DNA from: Gnetum montanum
Lineage: Eukaryota > Streptophyta > Gnetopsida > Gnetales > Gnetaceae
Assembly (NCBI GenBank): GCA_015680685.1
Contig: MNCI01003401.1
Location: 75,670 to 139,669, forward strand
DNA length: 64,000 bases
Reading direction: 5' to 3'
Position numbers and translations under genes: made by a program. Of the stretch, positions 45,981 to 58,106 are shown piece after piece; within the stretch, counting starts at the first letter, position 1; every line of letters begins with the position of its first letter. The notes beneath the pieces were generated by a model. That model worked only from the letters and a program-made list of their open reading frames with translations, had not been told where the DNA came from and did not search any database.

Positions 45981-48500
45981 ATGTCTCCTTCTTCTTATGA
46001 GAGTGCTTCACTGCTTAGGTCTGACACCATGAACAATTGGAGGCAGAGTGTATAGGATAATCTACTAGTACCCCATTAATTCCGCTCGGTATACATTCAT
46101 CCTAATGAGTATATACTAGACTTTACCTTTATCCTCCACCAGGATGAACAACTGCATTGGTGGGATTTAGAAGGTAACATAGTGTTACCCCCAATCGCTC
46201 AATCCCAAGCATGCTTCTTTGTGCTCTCACACGAATTGGTATGTAGCACTTACAATCAGAGTACGTTGTGCATGAACAAGATTCAAGAGATTATTGACCC
46301 ACGGAGGCACAATGTCAAAGGGACATAAAATAGAAGAGACATTACAAATCTATGAAGGGAAAATGGTCTCAGGATGTTCCATATGTCATAAGTAAAAACA
46401 AGGGTGGTGAACCTACCTCGGGAGGTTTTCCACATAATGATGTTCCTCTCGTTGACTGCGGTCAAGGAGTTGTGTATCAGAATCTTCACTCAACTATTCA
46501 TAATCCAGGTTCCAATACCAATGGACACAAAGGATCTGAAAAAGGAACATGAACACATGACAATGACGGACATTCCAATCGTAATCGCTACCGAGGCCAC
46601 GGCCACCAAAGAGAAAGTGACAAACACCGTCACGATGCTAGTCCTCCTTCCTCTTCACCTTCATCATCTCCTTCCTCCTTTTCTTTGAGATCTGAATGCA
46701 GTCACAAAGGGAAAGACCATGAGAACAATGGTAAGCCAAATAGAGATCATAGACAAAATAGTTGAGAAAGGGGACGAGAGCATTCCAGAGAAACACATTG
46801 TGAAAGAAGGGAGAGTAGGGAACAACATAGGCATCATAGACACCATAGACAGTACGATCACAATGAACCCCTACTCACCACCTGAAGTATGTTAGACATA
46901 ATAGAGCCCATTAGGATTCCAACAAGGCACCAAAAGAATAGTAGGATCAAAAGACTAGACATGAACAACATCCCATGATTTGAAGGGGGATACAATGTTG
47001 ATCCTCAAAATCATCTACAAGCATTTCACAATGCATGTGCCTTGCAAAATATAGAAAACAAGTGGCAAAAACTAAAGTTTTTTCCATGGACACTGATCAA
47101 GAAAGTAGAAAGTTGGTACTAGTTCTTAGAACCAAAATCCATTTGTCGATGGAGTACCATGTTGGAGTTATTCAATGATAAATATCAAACGTACTCCTAA
47201 GTGTCCAACTTGCGTAAGCAAATCCAACGATGGAAACAAGGAAGACACGAACCCTTGAATGCTACAATGGACCAATATTATGCATTATTACATCATTGCC
47301 CTAACCATGGTTACTCGAAAAGGGAACAACTACGCCATTTTGTAGATGGGCTTATGTACAAGATGCGAAGAACCCTTGAGACTTATGCCCAAGGAAGGTT
47401 ATCTAAGCTTAGAGTTCATCAAATATAAAGATTGTTGAAGCAATTTGCCAAAGAGGAAGGTGAGTTAAGGAAAAGAGAAAGTGCAGAGGAATACAACAGA
47501 GATCCTTCTCTCTGAAAGAAGGAAGTTAGATTTTGTGAAGATGAATAAGATTCACCACTCGAAGAGATGGTGAATAGGAAAACTTTGCCCATTCAAAAAT
47601 TTGCATTAGAAATGTTGGAAAAGGTAGATCAAATGTAGAATTTCCTAGATGATAAATTTCAAATTGTTCTAAAAATAGTAGAGGAGTCTAGAGAGTAGGG
47701 TAGTGACTGAGAGAAAAGGAAAAAGAAAGAAGCTGAATATGCACATAACAAGGGTAAGGGCAAAGTTGTTGTCATTGAGGAGGTTGTGGATTCATACATA
47801 AAAAATGATGGTAGGTATGAGATATGCCAATATGACCATCCTAAATGATGTTTCCTAGTAGTGTCACATTTGTAAGAGTCTGGGATGTATGCACTAAACC
47901 CACGATTAAACAGACGACAAACACCCCAAAGGTTACCTTATCCTCAGGGTAATCCAAGGCAGTTCCACCAACCCTTGACATATTATCCAAGTGGAACTCC
48001 ACCACAACCAAATGAATAATATCAATAATGGAAACACCCACAATCATGGGGAATGCCATTACCACGTCAAAAATACCCTTATCGTCAACATGACCTATAC
48101 GGGTGTTACATTCAATAGCTGATTTCTCCACGTGACTCCACTAGTCACATCACTCCTCAGTCTTACAACTAGACCCACAAGTACTAGAGAACCCCTTCTC
48201 CCAGGGATGATGTTCCACAAACAAACTATCCTTCTCATCCAACTACACCTCTTCCACCCTTAACTTCATTACCACCTGCTCCAACTATGCAAGGTGAGCT
48301 TCCTGCCTAGCCGCAACAACGTAATGCTACAAGGGCTGTTAATCCTCAACCTACTATCGATTTAGAAAACTGATCAAAGAAAAGACCTTTCTTTATAACC
48401 AATAGTTCAACCAAGTCCTTACAACCACAAGCAGCTAATTGTCCAAATGCCTCACCATCATAGTTCGAACCTTCAAAGCTCTCTTCGAACCAAAGTCCAT
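45981..48500 (+). pseudogene. gag: E9 gag
   Basis: Starts MSPSSYESASLL at 45981. The N-terminal block has VYIHPNEYILDFTFILHQDEQLHWW and GNIVLPP. A Ser/Pro- and Arg/His-rich spacer follows, frameshifted. The capsid core (46890-47428) keeps NIPxFEGGYNVDPQNHLQAF, WQKLKFFPWTLIKKVESWY and the open frame 47201-47425 (MSNLRKQIQRWKQGRHEPL ... ETYAQGRLSKL). Near 47817-47850 is YEICQYDHPK, the decayed zinc knuckle. The tail is Pro-rich (APTMQGELPA near 48280). Multiple frameshifts and stops. Confidence 0.82.
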
Positions 48501-48519
48501 GCCCAACACATACTATTAT

Positions 48520-50898
48520 ACTAACCCACGCCATTACCGATTGGATTAAAGCTGGCCATCTTCCTAGGAAATTCTCTGATCTTGAAAGTCCTCTTGTATA
48601 TTTGCAAATCTCTAGGAATGAGCTTTGCAAAGCTCTTTTGGATTCAGGTTCTGGTGTTAACTTAATCTCTTAAGAAATGTACAAAGCCAGGAACCTGCCT
48701 CCACTAAAAAAGAGTAACATTCATTTAGAGTTGGCTGACCAGTCCATCATTGTCCCATTAGGACTAGTGAAGGACATTATCACCACTATTTGTGGATGGT
48801 CGTATCCAACCGATTTCCTAGTGATTCAAGTCAGCAATTGTAAGGGGGACTTCCCAATCATAATGGGAAGAACATGGCTAAGCACGATTGATGCATGCCT
48901 AGGAATACATGATCTTTCCCTAGAAATCTCAAAATAAAATACGTTTGAAAAGATTGAGAAGAAGAAAGTTCTATGCATTGCATATAGTGACACAAGGTGC
49001 AACTGCGTGCAGAAGTCTTGGTTTGTACAACGCTTGACACTGCCTGCATGCAACCATTATGCACAATTAATGGATATACAAAGATGCCTATATGAAGCAG
49101 CCACAAAATAGAAAGGCACCTAATGGTTGACAATTGACCAAGAGAGTAATTCAAGTATATGCATAGAACCAACTAAGAGCTTGACTTGCACCTACATCGA
49201 TAACATAGATACATTAGAGCAAGGCCATCACCAACTTCCAAGTTCCAACATTAAAAATATCAACTAGGGGAAGTTGAAAATCCTTAATGAGTTTAAGAAA
49301 GAGCCCCTCAAATTAAAATCATTACCCATTGGTATGGAATATACATTTCTCAATAATGGAAAATCAGTAATTATCAATGCTAAGTTTGCTCCTCAACAAA
49401 AAGAAAAATTGTTGAAAATGGTAAACAAATGGTTGAAAGCCTTTGCTTGGTCATATTCCAAATTAACCAAAATAGATCCTAGGATATGTCAACATAGAAT
49501 TTACACTAACCCCTCCATGAAGCCTTGATGATAACCACAAAGACGACTGAACCCAAAGCTTAAGCAAGTGGTTAAAGAAGAAATTGAACAACTTCTAAAA
49601 GTTAGGTTCATCTACCCCATTGTTGATAGTGAATGGGTTAGCCCATTAGTCATTGTGCCTAAAAAGTAAGTTAAATGGAGGCTGTGTATAGACTTTAGGC
49701 TACTGAACATGGCAACATTTAAGAACCATTTTCCATTGCCATTTGTCGACCAAGTCTTAGATACCATTGCAGGGCATTGCTACTATAGTTTTCTAGATGG
49801 TTACAGTGGATATAATCAAATTCAAATAGCATTAGAAGACCAAGCCAAGACTACATTCACAAGTCCTTGGGGAACATTTGCATATAAGCAGATGCTATTT
49901 GGCTTGTAAAATGCCCCAACAACATTTCAACGTTTGGTTCTAAGTATATTTTACTAGCAAATAGGGAATGATATGAAGGTCTTTATGGATGATTTCTCCA
50001 CCTATGGAATGGACTTCGAACAAGCATTGGACCGATTAGATCAAGTACTGAAACAATGTGTAGAAGCTAACTTAAGGCTCAATTGGCAAAAAAGCCATTT
50101 AATGGTTCAAGAATGCATTGTGTTAGGGCATAAGATTTCACAAATAGGGATAAAGGTAGATCTTGAAAAGATTAAAGTCATCCAAGAAATCACTTGTCAA
50201 CCTAAAACTGTAAAAGATATTTGATCATTCCTTGGACATACTGGCTATTATAGACGCTTCATTGAGAAATTTTTGAAGATTGCAAAACTATTAGTAGAAT
50301 TAACGAAGAAGGGCATACCCTTTGAATGGACCAGAGAATGTGGGCTAGCTTTCCAAACCTTGAAATAGAAGCTCATAGAAACACTTGTTCTACAAGCTCC
50401 TGACTGGTTTAGACCATTCCACATAATGACTTATGTGTCCAACTTTGCTTTAGGAGCTATACTTACATAGTTAGATGACCAAAAACAACTCTATTACATT
50501 CACTGTGCAAGTCAAAGTATTGCTGGTGCATAACTCAATTGCAACACAACAGAAAAAGAACTAATAGCTATGGTGTTTGCACTAGAGAAATTTAGGCACT
50601 ATGTATTAGGCTATAAGATATTCGTACACATGGATCATAGTGCAATTTGGTTCCTAATGAATAAGCCAAGGGTGAGCCCTCGCATCATACGGTGGCTCAT
50701 GATCTTACAAGAGTTCAACCTTACAATGATCAATCATAAAGGAACTGAGAATGTTGTTGCTGATCATTTATCTTAATTACGATAGGACAACAAAGAGGAT
50801 GAATATCCAATCTCTGACTACCCTGATGAACTCCTCTTTATAGGTGTAGTAAACAATCAATTAACTATAGAGAAAAATTGGTATAGTAGTATTCTTAT
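48520..50898 (+). pseudogene. pol: E9 protease, RT and RNase H
   Basis: Protease (to about 48937): ALLDSGSGVNLIS with intact DSG, LVKDIITTICGWSYPTDFL, FPIIMGRTWLSTIDA. A linker of about 110 codons follows, then RT (49274-50224): WVSPLVIVPKK, LCIDFRLLNMATFKNHFPLPF, FLDGYSGYNQIQIALEDQ, TFTSPWGTFAYKQ, FMDDFSTYG with both catalytic Asp. RNase H (about 50300-50776) includes FALEKFRHYVLGYKIFVHMD and ENVVADHLS. Stops mainly replace Gln or Trp codons; active sites are otherwise well kept. Confidence 0.9.
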
Positions 50899-51720
50899 TG
50901 ATGAACGGCGATATTGCGTCAATGATATCATGTCCGCGATATTGGATCCAACCATGCGATGTCGGATACCCAATATCACAACCTATCTCCTTGCCTATAA
51001 ATAAGAGGTTGCGCCCTTGGTTTTCACATTAGACAGTTAGTCCCTTAGCCAAACTCTTGCCATTTCTTTCCTCCAGAGTTAGAATTATTTCTGCATGCCC
51101 ATAGTAGGAGTCATAAAGTGAACGGATCTTTATTCGAGCATTGTGTACCTAAGCACACCTTGTGTACGACAATAAAGACAAACTTTTTGATAAACCTTGT
51201 AGCATACAGAATGGATTAATTAGCGTTAAGTATTATTTAATTCTTTCTTAGATGATTAATGATTTCTTTCACCCTACAAATCTCTTAGTTAAATACACTC
51301 AGTACGATTGCTTCGAGCATGCATGTAGCTCTTAGTAACCCAGTGACGATTAGCATTTGGTAATGCTAGCAGCATTGCACTGGTTCAAAATGTGTATGGC
51401 AAGTGGGAAAGGATATTGGTGTAAGGAGTAATTAGAACTTAGTTAATGAGTAGTTAAATTAGATTAGTTACTTAGTTATCTCTCTCCCCCTCCTTACTAG
51501 CGCAGGATATAAAACACATAAAAGCCATAAAAATTATATGCCTCAAGCTTACTTAACCATACAACCATGACATACAAGTAAGTTTGGGAAGACAACAATT
51601 AACTAACTCATTATTGTTCCAAAAAGGCCCATAGGCACTTAGTCCTTGGAATTCGACTAGATCGTGCATGAAACGCTCCTATTCGTATGGTTGAGCATAG
51701 GGGTACCTCGTCGCTCATCA
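50899..51720 (+). repeat. E10 5' LTR
   Basis: 822 bp; TGATGAACGGCG to GTCGCTCATCA. GATATC/GATATT sites at about 50909-50978, with three intervals of 14 bp. TATAAATA at 50996-51003. Confidence 0.9.
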
Positions 51721-51721
51721 T

Positions 51722-51740
51722 TGGCGCCGTTGCCAGGGAC
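51722..51740 (+). other. E10 primer-binding site, tRNA-Asp
   Basis: TGGCGCCGTTGCCAGGGAC one base after the LTR; complement of the tRNA-Asp 3' end with one mismatch over the first 17 bases. Confidence 0.9.
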
Positions 51741-51851
51741 TTAGTTGTTTGTGTGCTAAGTCAAACTTAGGAAATCATTCACATCATTGGAACAAACCCT
51801 TAGGGTTGGTTGAGAAAAAGATAATAGTACATTGCACACTGAACTAGACAA

Positions 51852-54230
51852 GATGCCTTCTTCTTCGCACAAAAGCACTTTACCACCTAGGACTAACACA
51901 CGAAGCAATCGGCGGCAGGATACACATGACGTTGATATGCCAATCCCTCAACAGTTTCGTGTGGTGTATATTCATTCCAATGAATATGTACCCAACTTCA
52001 CCTTGATTCTCCATCAAGACGAATAGTTGCGTTGGCATGAATTAGAAGGTAACATAGTGTTGCCTCCCAATCGTTCAGTCCCAAGTATGCTTCTTTGTGC
52101 TCTCACATGAATAGCCATGCAACACTTACATGTAGAATACATTGCACAAGACTATGATTCAAGAGACTATCATCCCACAGAGGTGCAACATCAAAGGGAT
52201 TTGCAACAGGAGAGACACCATAATTCTTTGAAGGGAAAATGGTCCAAGGATGCCCCCCATGTTTTAAGAAAAATTGAGGGTGATGAACCTGCCTCAAGTA
52301 GTCGCCCACATAACGATGTTCCTCCCCTTGACTTTGGCCAAGGGGTTGTGTATTAGAATCTTCATTCTACTATTCATAACCTAGGTGCTAATACCAATAG
52401 ACACAAAGTGTTCCAAAAAGGAACAAGGACACATGAAAAAGGTGGGCATTCTGATTGCAATCGTGATCGAGGCAGAGACCACCGAAGAGAAGGTAGAAGA
52501 CACCATCATGGTGGTGGTTCTCCTTCTTCTTCACCTTCATCATCTCCTTCACCCTCTCCTTTAGTGTTCGGATGTAGCCATAGAGAAAAAGATTGTGAGG
52601 ATAAGGGCAAGCAAAGTGAAAGTCATAGATGAAATAGCCAAGACAGAGGATGAGGGTACTCTAGGGAATCATGACATAAAAGAAGGGAGACTAGGGAACA
52701 ACGTAGGCATCATAGATTCCATGAACAAGACGATCATGATGAACCCCTACTCGCTACTCGAAGCATGCTAAACATAACTGAGGTTGTGAGAGTTCCAACA
52801 AGGCACCAAAAAGATAGTAGGATCAAAAGGTTAAATATGAATAACATCCCACGATTTGAAGGGGGATATAACGCTGATCCTCAAAATCACTTACAAGAAT
52901 TTATTGATGCGTGTGCCTTGCAAAACATAGAAAACGAGTGGCAAAAACTTAAGTTGTTTTCACATACACTAGTAAAAGAAGTTGAAAGCTGGTACTAGTC
53001 CTTAGAACTAGAATCCATTCGTAAGTGGAGTACTATGTTAGAATTTTTTAACGATAAGTACCAAACGTACTCCTGGGTGTCTAACCTACAAAAGCAAATC
53101 CAAGGATGGAAACAAGGAAGTCATGAATCCTTGGATGCTACCATGGGCTATTATTATGTACTATTACATCATTGTCCTAGCCATGGTTATTCGCAGCAGG
53201 ATCAGCTACACCATCTCGTAGATGGGCTTAGGCATGAAACGAGAAGAACCCTTGGGACTTATGCCCAAGGAAAGTTATCTGATCTTAGGTCCCATTAAAT
53301 TCATAGACTACTGGAGCAAGTTTCTAAGGAAGAAGGTGAGCTATGAAAGAGAGAGAGTGTGGAAGATTATAATCGAGATCCTTCCCTCTGGAAGAAGGGA
53401 GTAAGATTTTGTGAGGAAGAGGAAGAGTCACCACTCGAAGAGATGCTAAAATAGGAAAACCTTGCCTATCCAAAAGTTAGCATCAGAAGTATCGACAAAG
53501 GTAGACCAAATGTGGGACTCCCTAGATAGTAGATTTCAAACTATTCTTAAAGTAGTAGAGGAGTCTAGAGAGTGAGGTAGTGATCATGACAAAAGAAAAA
53601 AGAGAGAAGCAAAAAATGCACGTAACAAGGATAAGGGCAAAGTTGCTATTATTTAAGAGGTTGTGGACTCAGATACAGACAATGATAGTGGATGTGAGAT
53701 ATGCCAATATGACCATCCTAAGGGATGTTGCCCTATGATCTCACATCTACAGGAGTCTGGGGTGTATGCACTTAATCCATGTTTAAAAAAACGGCAAACA
53801 TCCTGACGGTTACCTCATCCCCAAGGTAACCCAAGGCAATTCCACCAACTTTTAACATACTATCCAAGTGGAACTCCACCACAATTGATTGAGCAACATC
53901 AATAGTAGCAGCACCCACAATCATGGGGAATGCCACCACCAAGGCAACAATATTCTTATCGGCAACTTGACGCATATGGATATTACATGCAACATCCAAT
54001 CTCTCCACGTGACTCTGTTGGTCATGTTACTCCCCAACATCACTACCAAGTTTGTGAGTACTATAGGACTCCCTCTCCTAGGGGTGATATTCCACAAGTG
54101 TACCATCCTTCAAATCCGACCACATCTCTCCCATCAATAGCTCCACTACCACCTACTCTAGCAATGCAAGGTGAACTCCCTGCTCAATCACAGCAACACA
54201 ATGCCACAAGGTCTGTTAATCCTTAACCTA
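51852..54230 (+). pseudogene. gag: E10 gag
   Basis: Start MPSSSHKSTLPPRT at 51852, chosen because E6 and E9 begin alike (MSSSH, MSPSS); an in-frame ATG lies upstream at 51832. N-terminal block VVYIHSNEYVPNFTLILHQDE; an Arg/His-rich spacer (RGRDHRREGRRHHHGGG) with Ser-Pro repeats (52441-52632); capsid core (52765-53298) with FEGGYNADPQNHLQEF, WQKLKLFSHTLVKEVESWY, MLEFFNDKYQTYSWV and LRHETRRTLGTYAQGKL. A zinc-knuckle-like CEICQYDHPKGCCP is at 53693-53734. The tail is Pro/Gln/Tyr-rich and ends MQGELPAQSQQ. A frameshift lies near 53450 and several stops occur. Confidence 0.85.
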
Positions 54231-54296
54231 TTATTGGTTCTGACAACTGTATGAAGAAAAATACCTTTTTTCAGAACCAACAATCCAACCAAGCCT

Positions 54297-57200
54297 TTGC
54301 AACCCCAAGGGGCTGAGTCTTTATATGTATCCATATCAAATAAAGCTTCAGAGCCCCCTTCAAACCTAACACCGCATTCAATGTATACGGTCATATTAAC
54401 ACATGTCGTTACTAATTGGGTCAAAGCTAGCCACCTTCCTAAGAAATTCTCTGATCCTGGAAGTCCCCTAACATATCTACAAATTGCTAGGAATGAGCCA
54501 TGCAAAGCTCTTTTGGATTTAGGTTCTAGTGTCAACCTAATATCCCAAGAAATGTATAAGGCCTAGAACTTTCCTCCATTAAAAAAGTGCAACGTCCATT
54601 TAGAGTTGGTCGACCAGTCCATCGCTATTCCCTTGGGATTAGTGGAGGACATTGTTACCATTGTTTGTGGATGGTCGTATCCAACTAACTTCCTAGTGAT
54701 TCAAGTAAACAACAATAAGAGGGATTTCTCGATCATAATGGGAAGGGCATGGCTAAGCACTATCAATGCATGGCTAGGAATTCGGGATCTTTCCCTAGAA
54801 ATATCTAAGGAAAATACTTTCGGAAAGATCAAGAAGAAGAAAGTTCCATGCATCACATGCAGTGACATAGGGTGTAATTACGTGTAGAGATCATGGGTTG
54901 TATAAAGTTTAACATTGCCTGCATGTAATCAGTGTGCACAAATGATCAATATAAAAAGGTGCCTATATGCATCAATCACACAACAAGAAGACACCCAATG
55001 GATGATAGCTAATCAAGAAATCATCTCACTTATATGCATGGAACTAACTAAGGGTTTGACTTGCGCTTACATAAATAGCATAGATGCATTAGAGCAAGTC
55101 CACTGCCAACTTCCAAGTCCTAACCTAGAAAACATCAATTAGGGGAAGTTGGAAATTCTTAAGAAATTTAAACAAGAGCCCCTAGAGCTAAAACCATTAC
55201 CCACCAGTATGGAATACACATTCCTTAAGAATGGAAAACTAGTAATCATCAACGTGAAACTTGCTCCGCAACAAAAAGAGAGTTTGTTAAAGGTAATAAA
55301 CAAGTGGTCAAAAGCCTTTACCTGGTCATATTCAGAATTAACCGAAATAAATCCTAGGATATGCTAGCATAGGATTTACACTGACTCCTCCATGAAGCCT
55401 CAAAAACAACCACAGAGGCGATTGAATCCAAAGTTGAAGCAAGTAGTAAAAGAAGAAATCGAATAGCTTCTAAAGGCTGGGTTCATATACCCCATTGCTG
55501 ATAGCAAATGGGTTAGCCCCTTAGTAATCGTCCCTAAAAAGGGAGGCAAATGGAGGGTGTGCATAGATTTTAGGCTACTAAACATGGAAATATTCAAGGA
55601 TAACTTTCCGTTGCCATTTTTTGACCAAGTCTTAGACACAATCGCAGGGCATCACTATTATAGTTTTCTAGATGGATATAGTGGATACAACCAAATACAA
55701 ATAGCCCTAGAAGACTAAGACAAAACTACGTTCATTAGTCCTTGGGGAATGTTTGCATACAAACAAATGTCGTTTGGCTTGTGCAATGCCCCTGTAACGT
55801 TTCAACGCTTAGTTTTAAGCATATTCTAGCAATAGATAGGAAATGGTGTGGAAGTCTTTATGGATGACTTCTCCACTTATGGAGTAAGCTTTGATCAAGC
55901 CTTGGACCAATTAGAGTAAGTGCTGAAAAGATGTGTAGAGACTAATTTGAGGCTCAACTAGCAAAAAAGCCATTTGATGGTCCAAGAAGGTGTAGTACTT
56001 GGGCATAAAATCTCACATGTAGGGATACAGGTAGACCCTAAGAAAATCAAAGTCATCTAAGGAATTACCCATCAACTGGAAACTGTTAAAGACATCCTAT
56101 CATTCCTTGGACACACTGGCTACTATAGGAGATTCATAGAGAACTTTTCAAAGATTGTCAAACCATTGGTAGAGTTAACGAAAAAGGACGTACCCTTCGA
56201 GTGGACCAAGGAATGCGAACTAGCTTTCCAAACTCTAAAATAGAAGTTGGTAGAAACACCCATTCTACAAGCTCCTGACTAGTCCAAACCATTCCATGTC
56301 ATGGTTGACGCATCCAACAATGCCTTAGGAGCTGTTCTTACATAGTTAGATGAACAGAAACGTCCTTATTACATCCACTATGCAAGTAAAAGTATCGCTG
56401 GTGCACAACTTAACTACACTACTACAGAAAAAGAATTAATGGTTGTAGTGTTTGCGCTAGAAAAATTTAGATACTATGTATTAGGATACAAAGTATTCAT
56501 ACACATAGATCATAGTGCAATCTGGTTCCTCATGAATAAGCCAATGGTAAGCCCCCATATTATACAATGGCTTATAATCCTACAAGAGTTCAATTTAACA
56601 ATGATCAATTGTAAAGGCATCGAGAATGTAGTTGTTGATCATTTAAATCAGTTGAGCTAGGACAATAAAGAGGATGAGTATCCAATTTTTGATCATTTCC
56701 CTGATGAATTCCTCTTTGCTGGTGTAGTGAATAACCAATCACCCATGGAGACAAACTGGTACAATAGCATTCTTACCTATCTCCTTACCCAACAAACACC
56801 ACAAGAGCTAGACCTTAAGAAAAAACAACAGTTTCTTTACAGAGCTAAGTACTTTATGGAGATCAATGGGCAACTTTACAAAGTATGTCCTGATGGCTTG
56901 GTTCGATGGTGTGTTCCCGATAGAGATCAACTAAGAGTTCTCTAAGATGCTTATGAGGGCCCTTGCGGGGGTCATTATGCTGGGAGACGAATGACCATCA
57001 AGATCTTTCTTGCAAGGTATTATTGGCCTACCTTGTTCGGAGACACCCATCAATTCGTCCAATCTTGTGAGTGCTATGAACGTGATGGGGGAATGCCTAC
57101 TAGAATGGAGGATTCGCAACAATGAATTGAACCGTTAGAACCCTTTGACATTTGGAGAATTGATTTCATGGGGCCCATTACACCAATGTCCAATGGAAAA

Positions 57201-58106
57201 CCTTACATCATAGTTGCCATAGACTACTTAACAAAATGGGCTGAAGCAGTTTCCATTAAAGATTGCACATCATCTACAGCTGCACAATTTGTTCAACAAC
57301 AAGTCGTTAACAGGTTTGGTGTGCCACGTGCACTTATCTCAGACAATGGTACACACTTCACAAGTGAAACTTTTTGAAAGTTAATTCAACGCTTAAGGGT
57401 TGAGCATAAATTAACTACACCATACCATCCCCAAGCAAACGATCAAGCCGAGGTCACTAATAGGGAGATTACTAAGATACTAACTAGAACCATTAGCAAG
57501 TATAGGCGAGACTGGATCACTAAACTGAATGATGCTCTTTGGGCATATCGCTCCACATGGAAACTCCCTATAGGCTACTCTCCCTATGAGTTAGTGTATG
57601 GAAAACTTCCAATGCTCCCTATCCAAACTGATCTTCGTACACTAGCCACGACATGTGACCTCAACCTTGACCTTGATCTAGCACAAAAATAAAGGTTGAT
57701 GACTCTTAACTTGCTAAATGAGAACCGACTAGCTTCCTTGTCATCTAATGAATTGCACAAGGTAGTTAATAAACAATGTCATGACCTAAAAATTAGGTAA
57801 GTTAAGTATTAGCCAGGAGATAAGGTTCTCTACTAGAACCCCACACATGTGTCACAACATACCAAATTTCAAACACTGTGGGAAGGACCTTACATTATCT
57901 ATGCAACTTTTCCTTTAGGGGCCATGACCATATATAAACCTGAGAGCCCAGATAAGAGATTGTTAGTTAACATGAAACAAACAAAACCTTTCCATGAGTT
58001 TAGGACAGCCAGAAAACATGCTACCTCTATAGGTGGGCAACCTTGCCCATTATTTTGGATCTCCTCCTTCCAAATCAATCATGGAGGGGATGGCCACCTC
58101 TGCTAA
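54297..58106 (+). pseudogene. pol: E10 pol: protease, RT, RNase H, integrase
   Basis: Protease (to about 54830): ALLDLGSSVNLIS, where DSG has become DLG (54516-54524); GWSYPTNFL, IIMGRAWLSTINA. RT (about 55400-56130): GGKWRVCIDFRLLNM, FLDGYSGYNQIQIA, SFGLCNAPVTFQR, FMDD at 55857-55868. RNase H (about 56190-56660): MVDASNNALGAVL, NYTTTEKELMVVVFALEKFR, HIDHSAIWFLMNKP. Integrase (about 56730-57700): GPCGGHYAGRRM zinc-finger part, [36 protein letters not shown] and NREITKIL (complete D, D, E). The tail TIYKPESPDKRLLVNM ends GGDGHLC, stop 58104-58106. About twenty single stops, mostly at Gln/Trp codons, leave one main frame. Confidence 0.92.

Larger units (their letters stand above)
45051..50898 (+). 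mobile_element. E9: gypsy element, 5' part, cut by E10
   Basis: 5' LTR (45051-45843), intact-looking primer site, gag, protease, RT and RNase H; E10 begins at 50899, just past the RNase H. The integrase and 3' end would lie beyond E10, right of the window. Left flank is copia E7. Confidence 0.88.
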
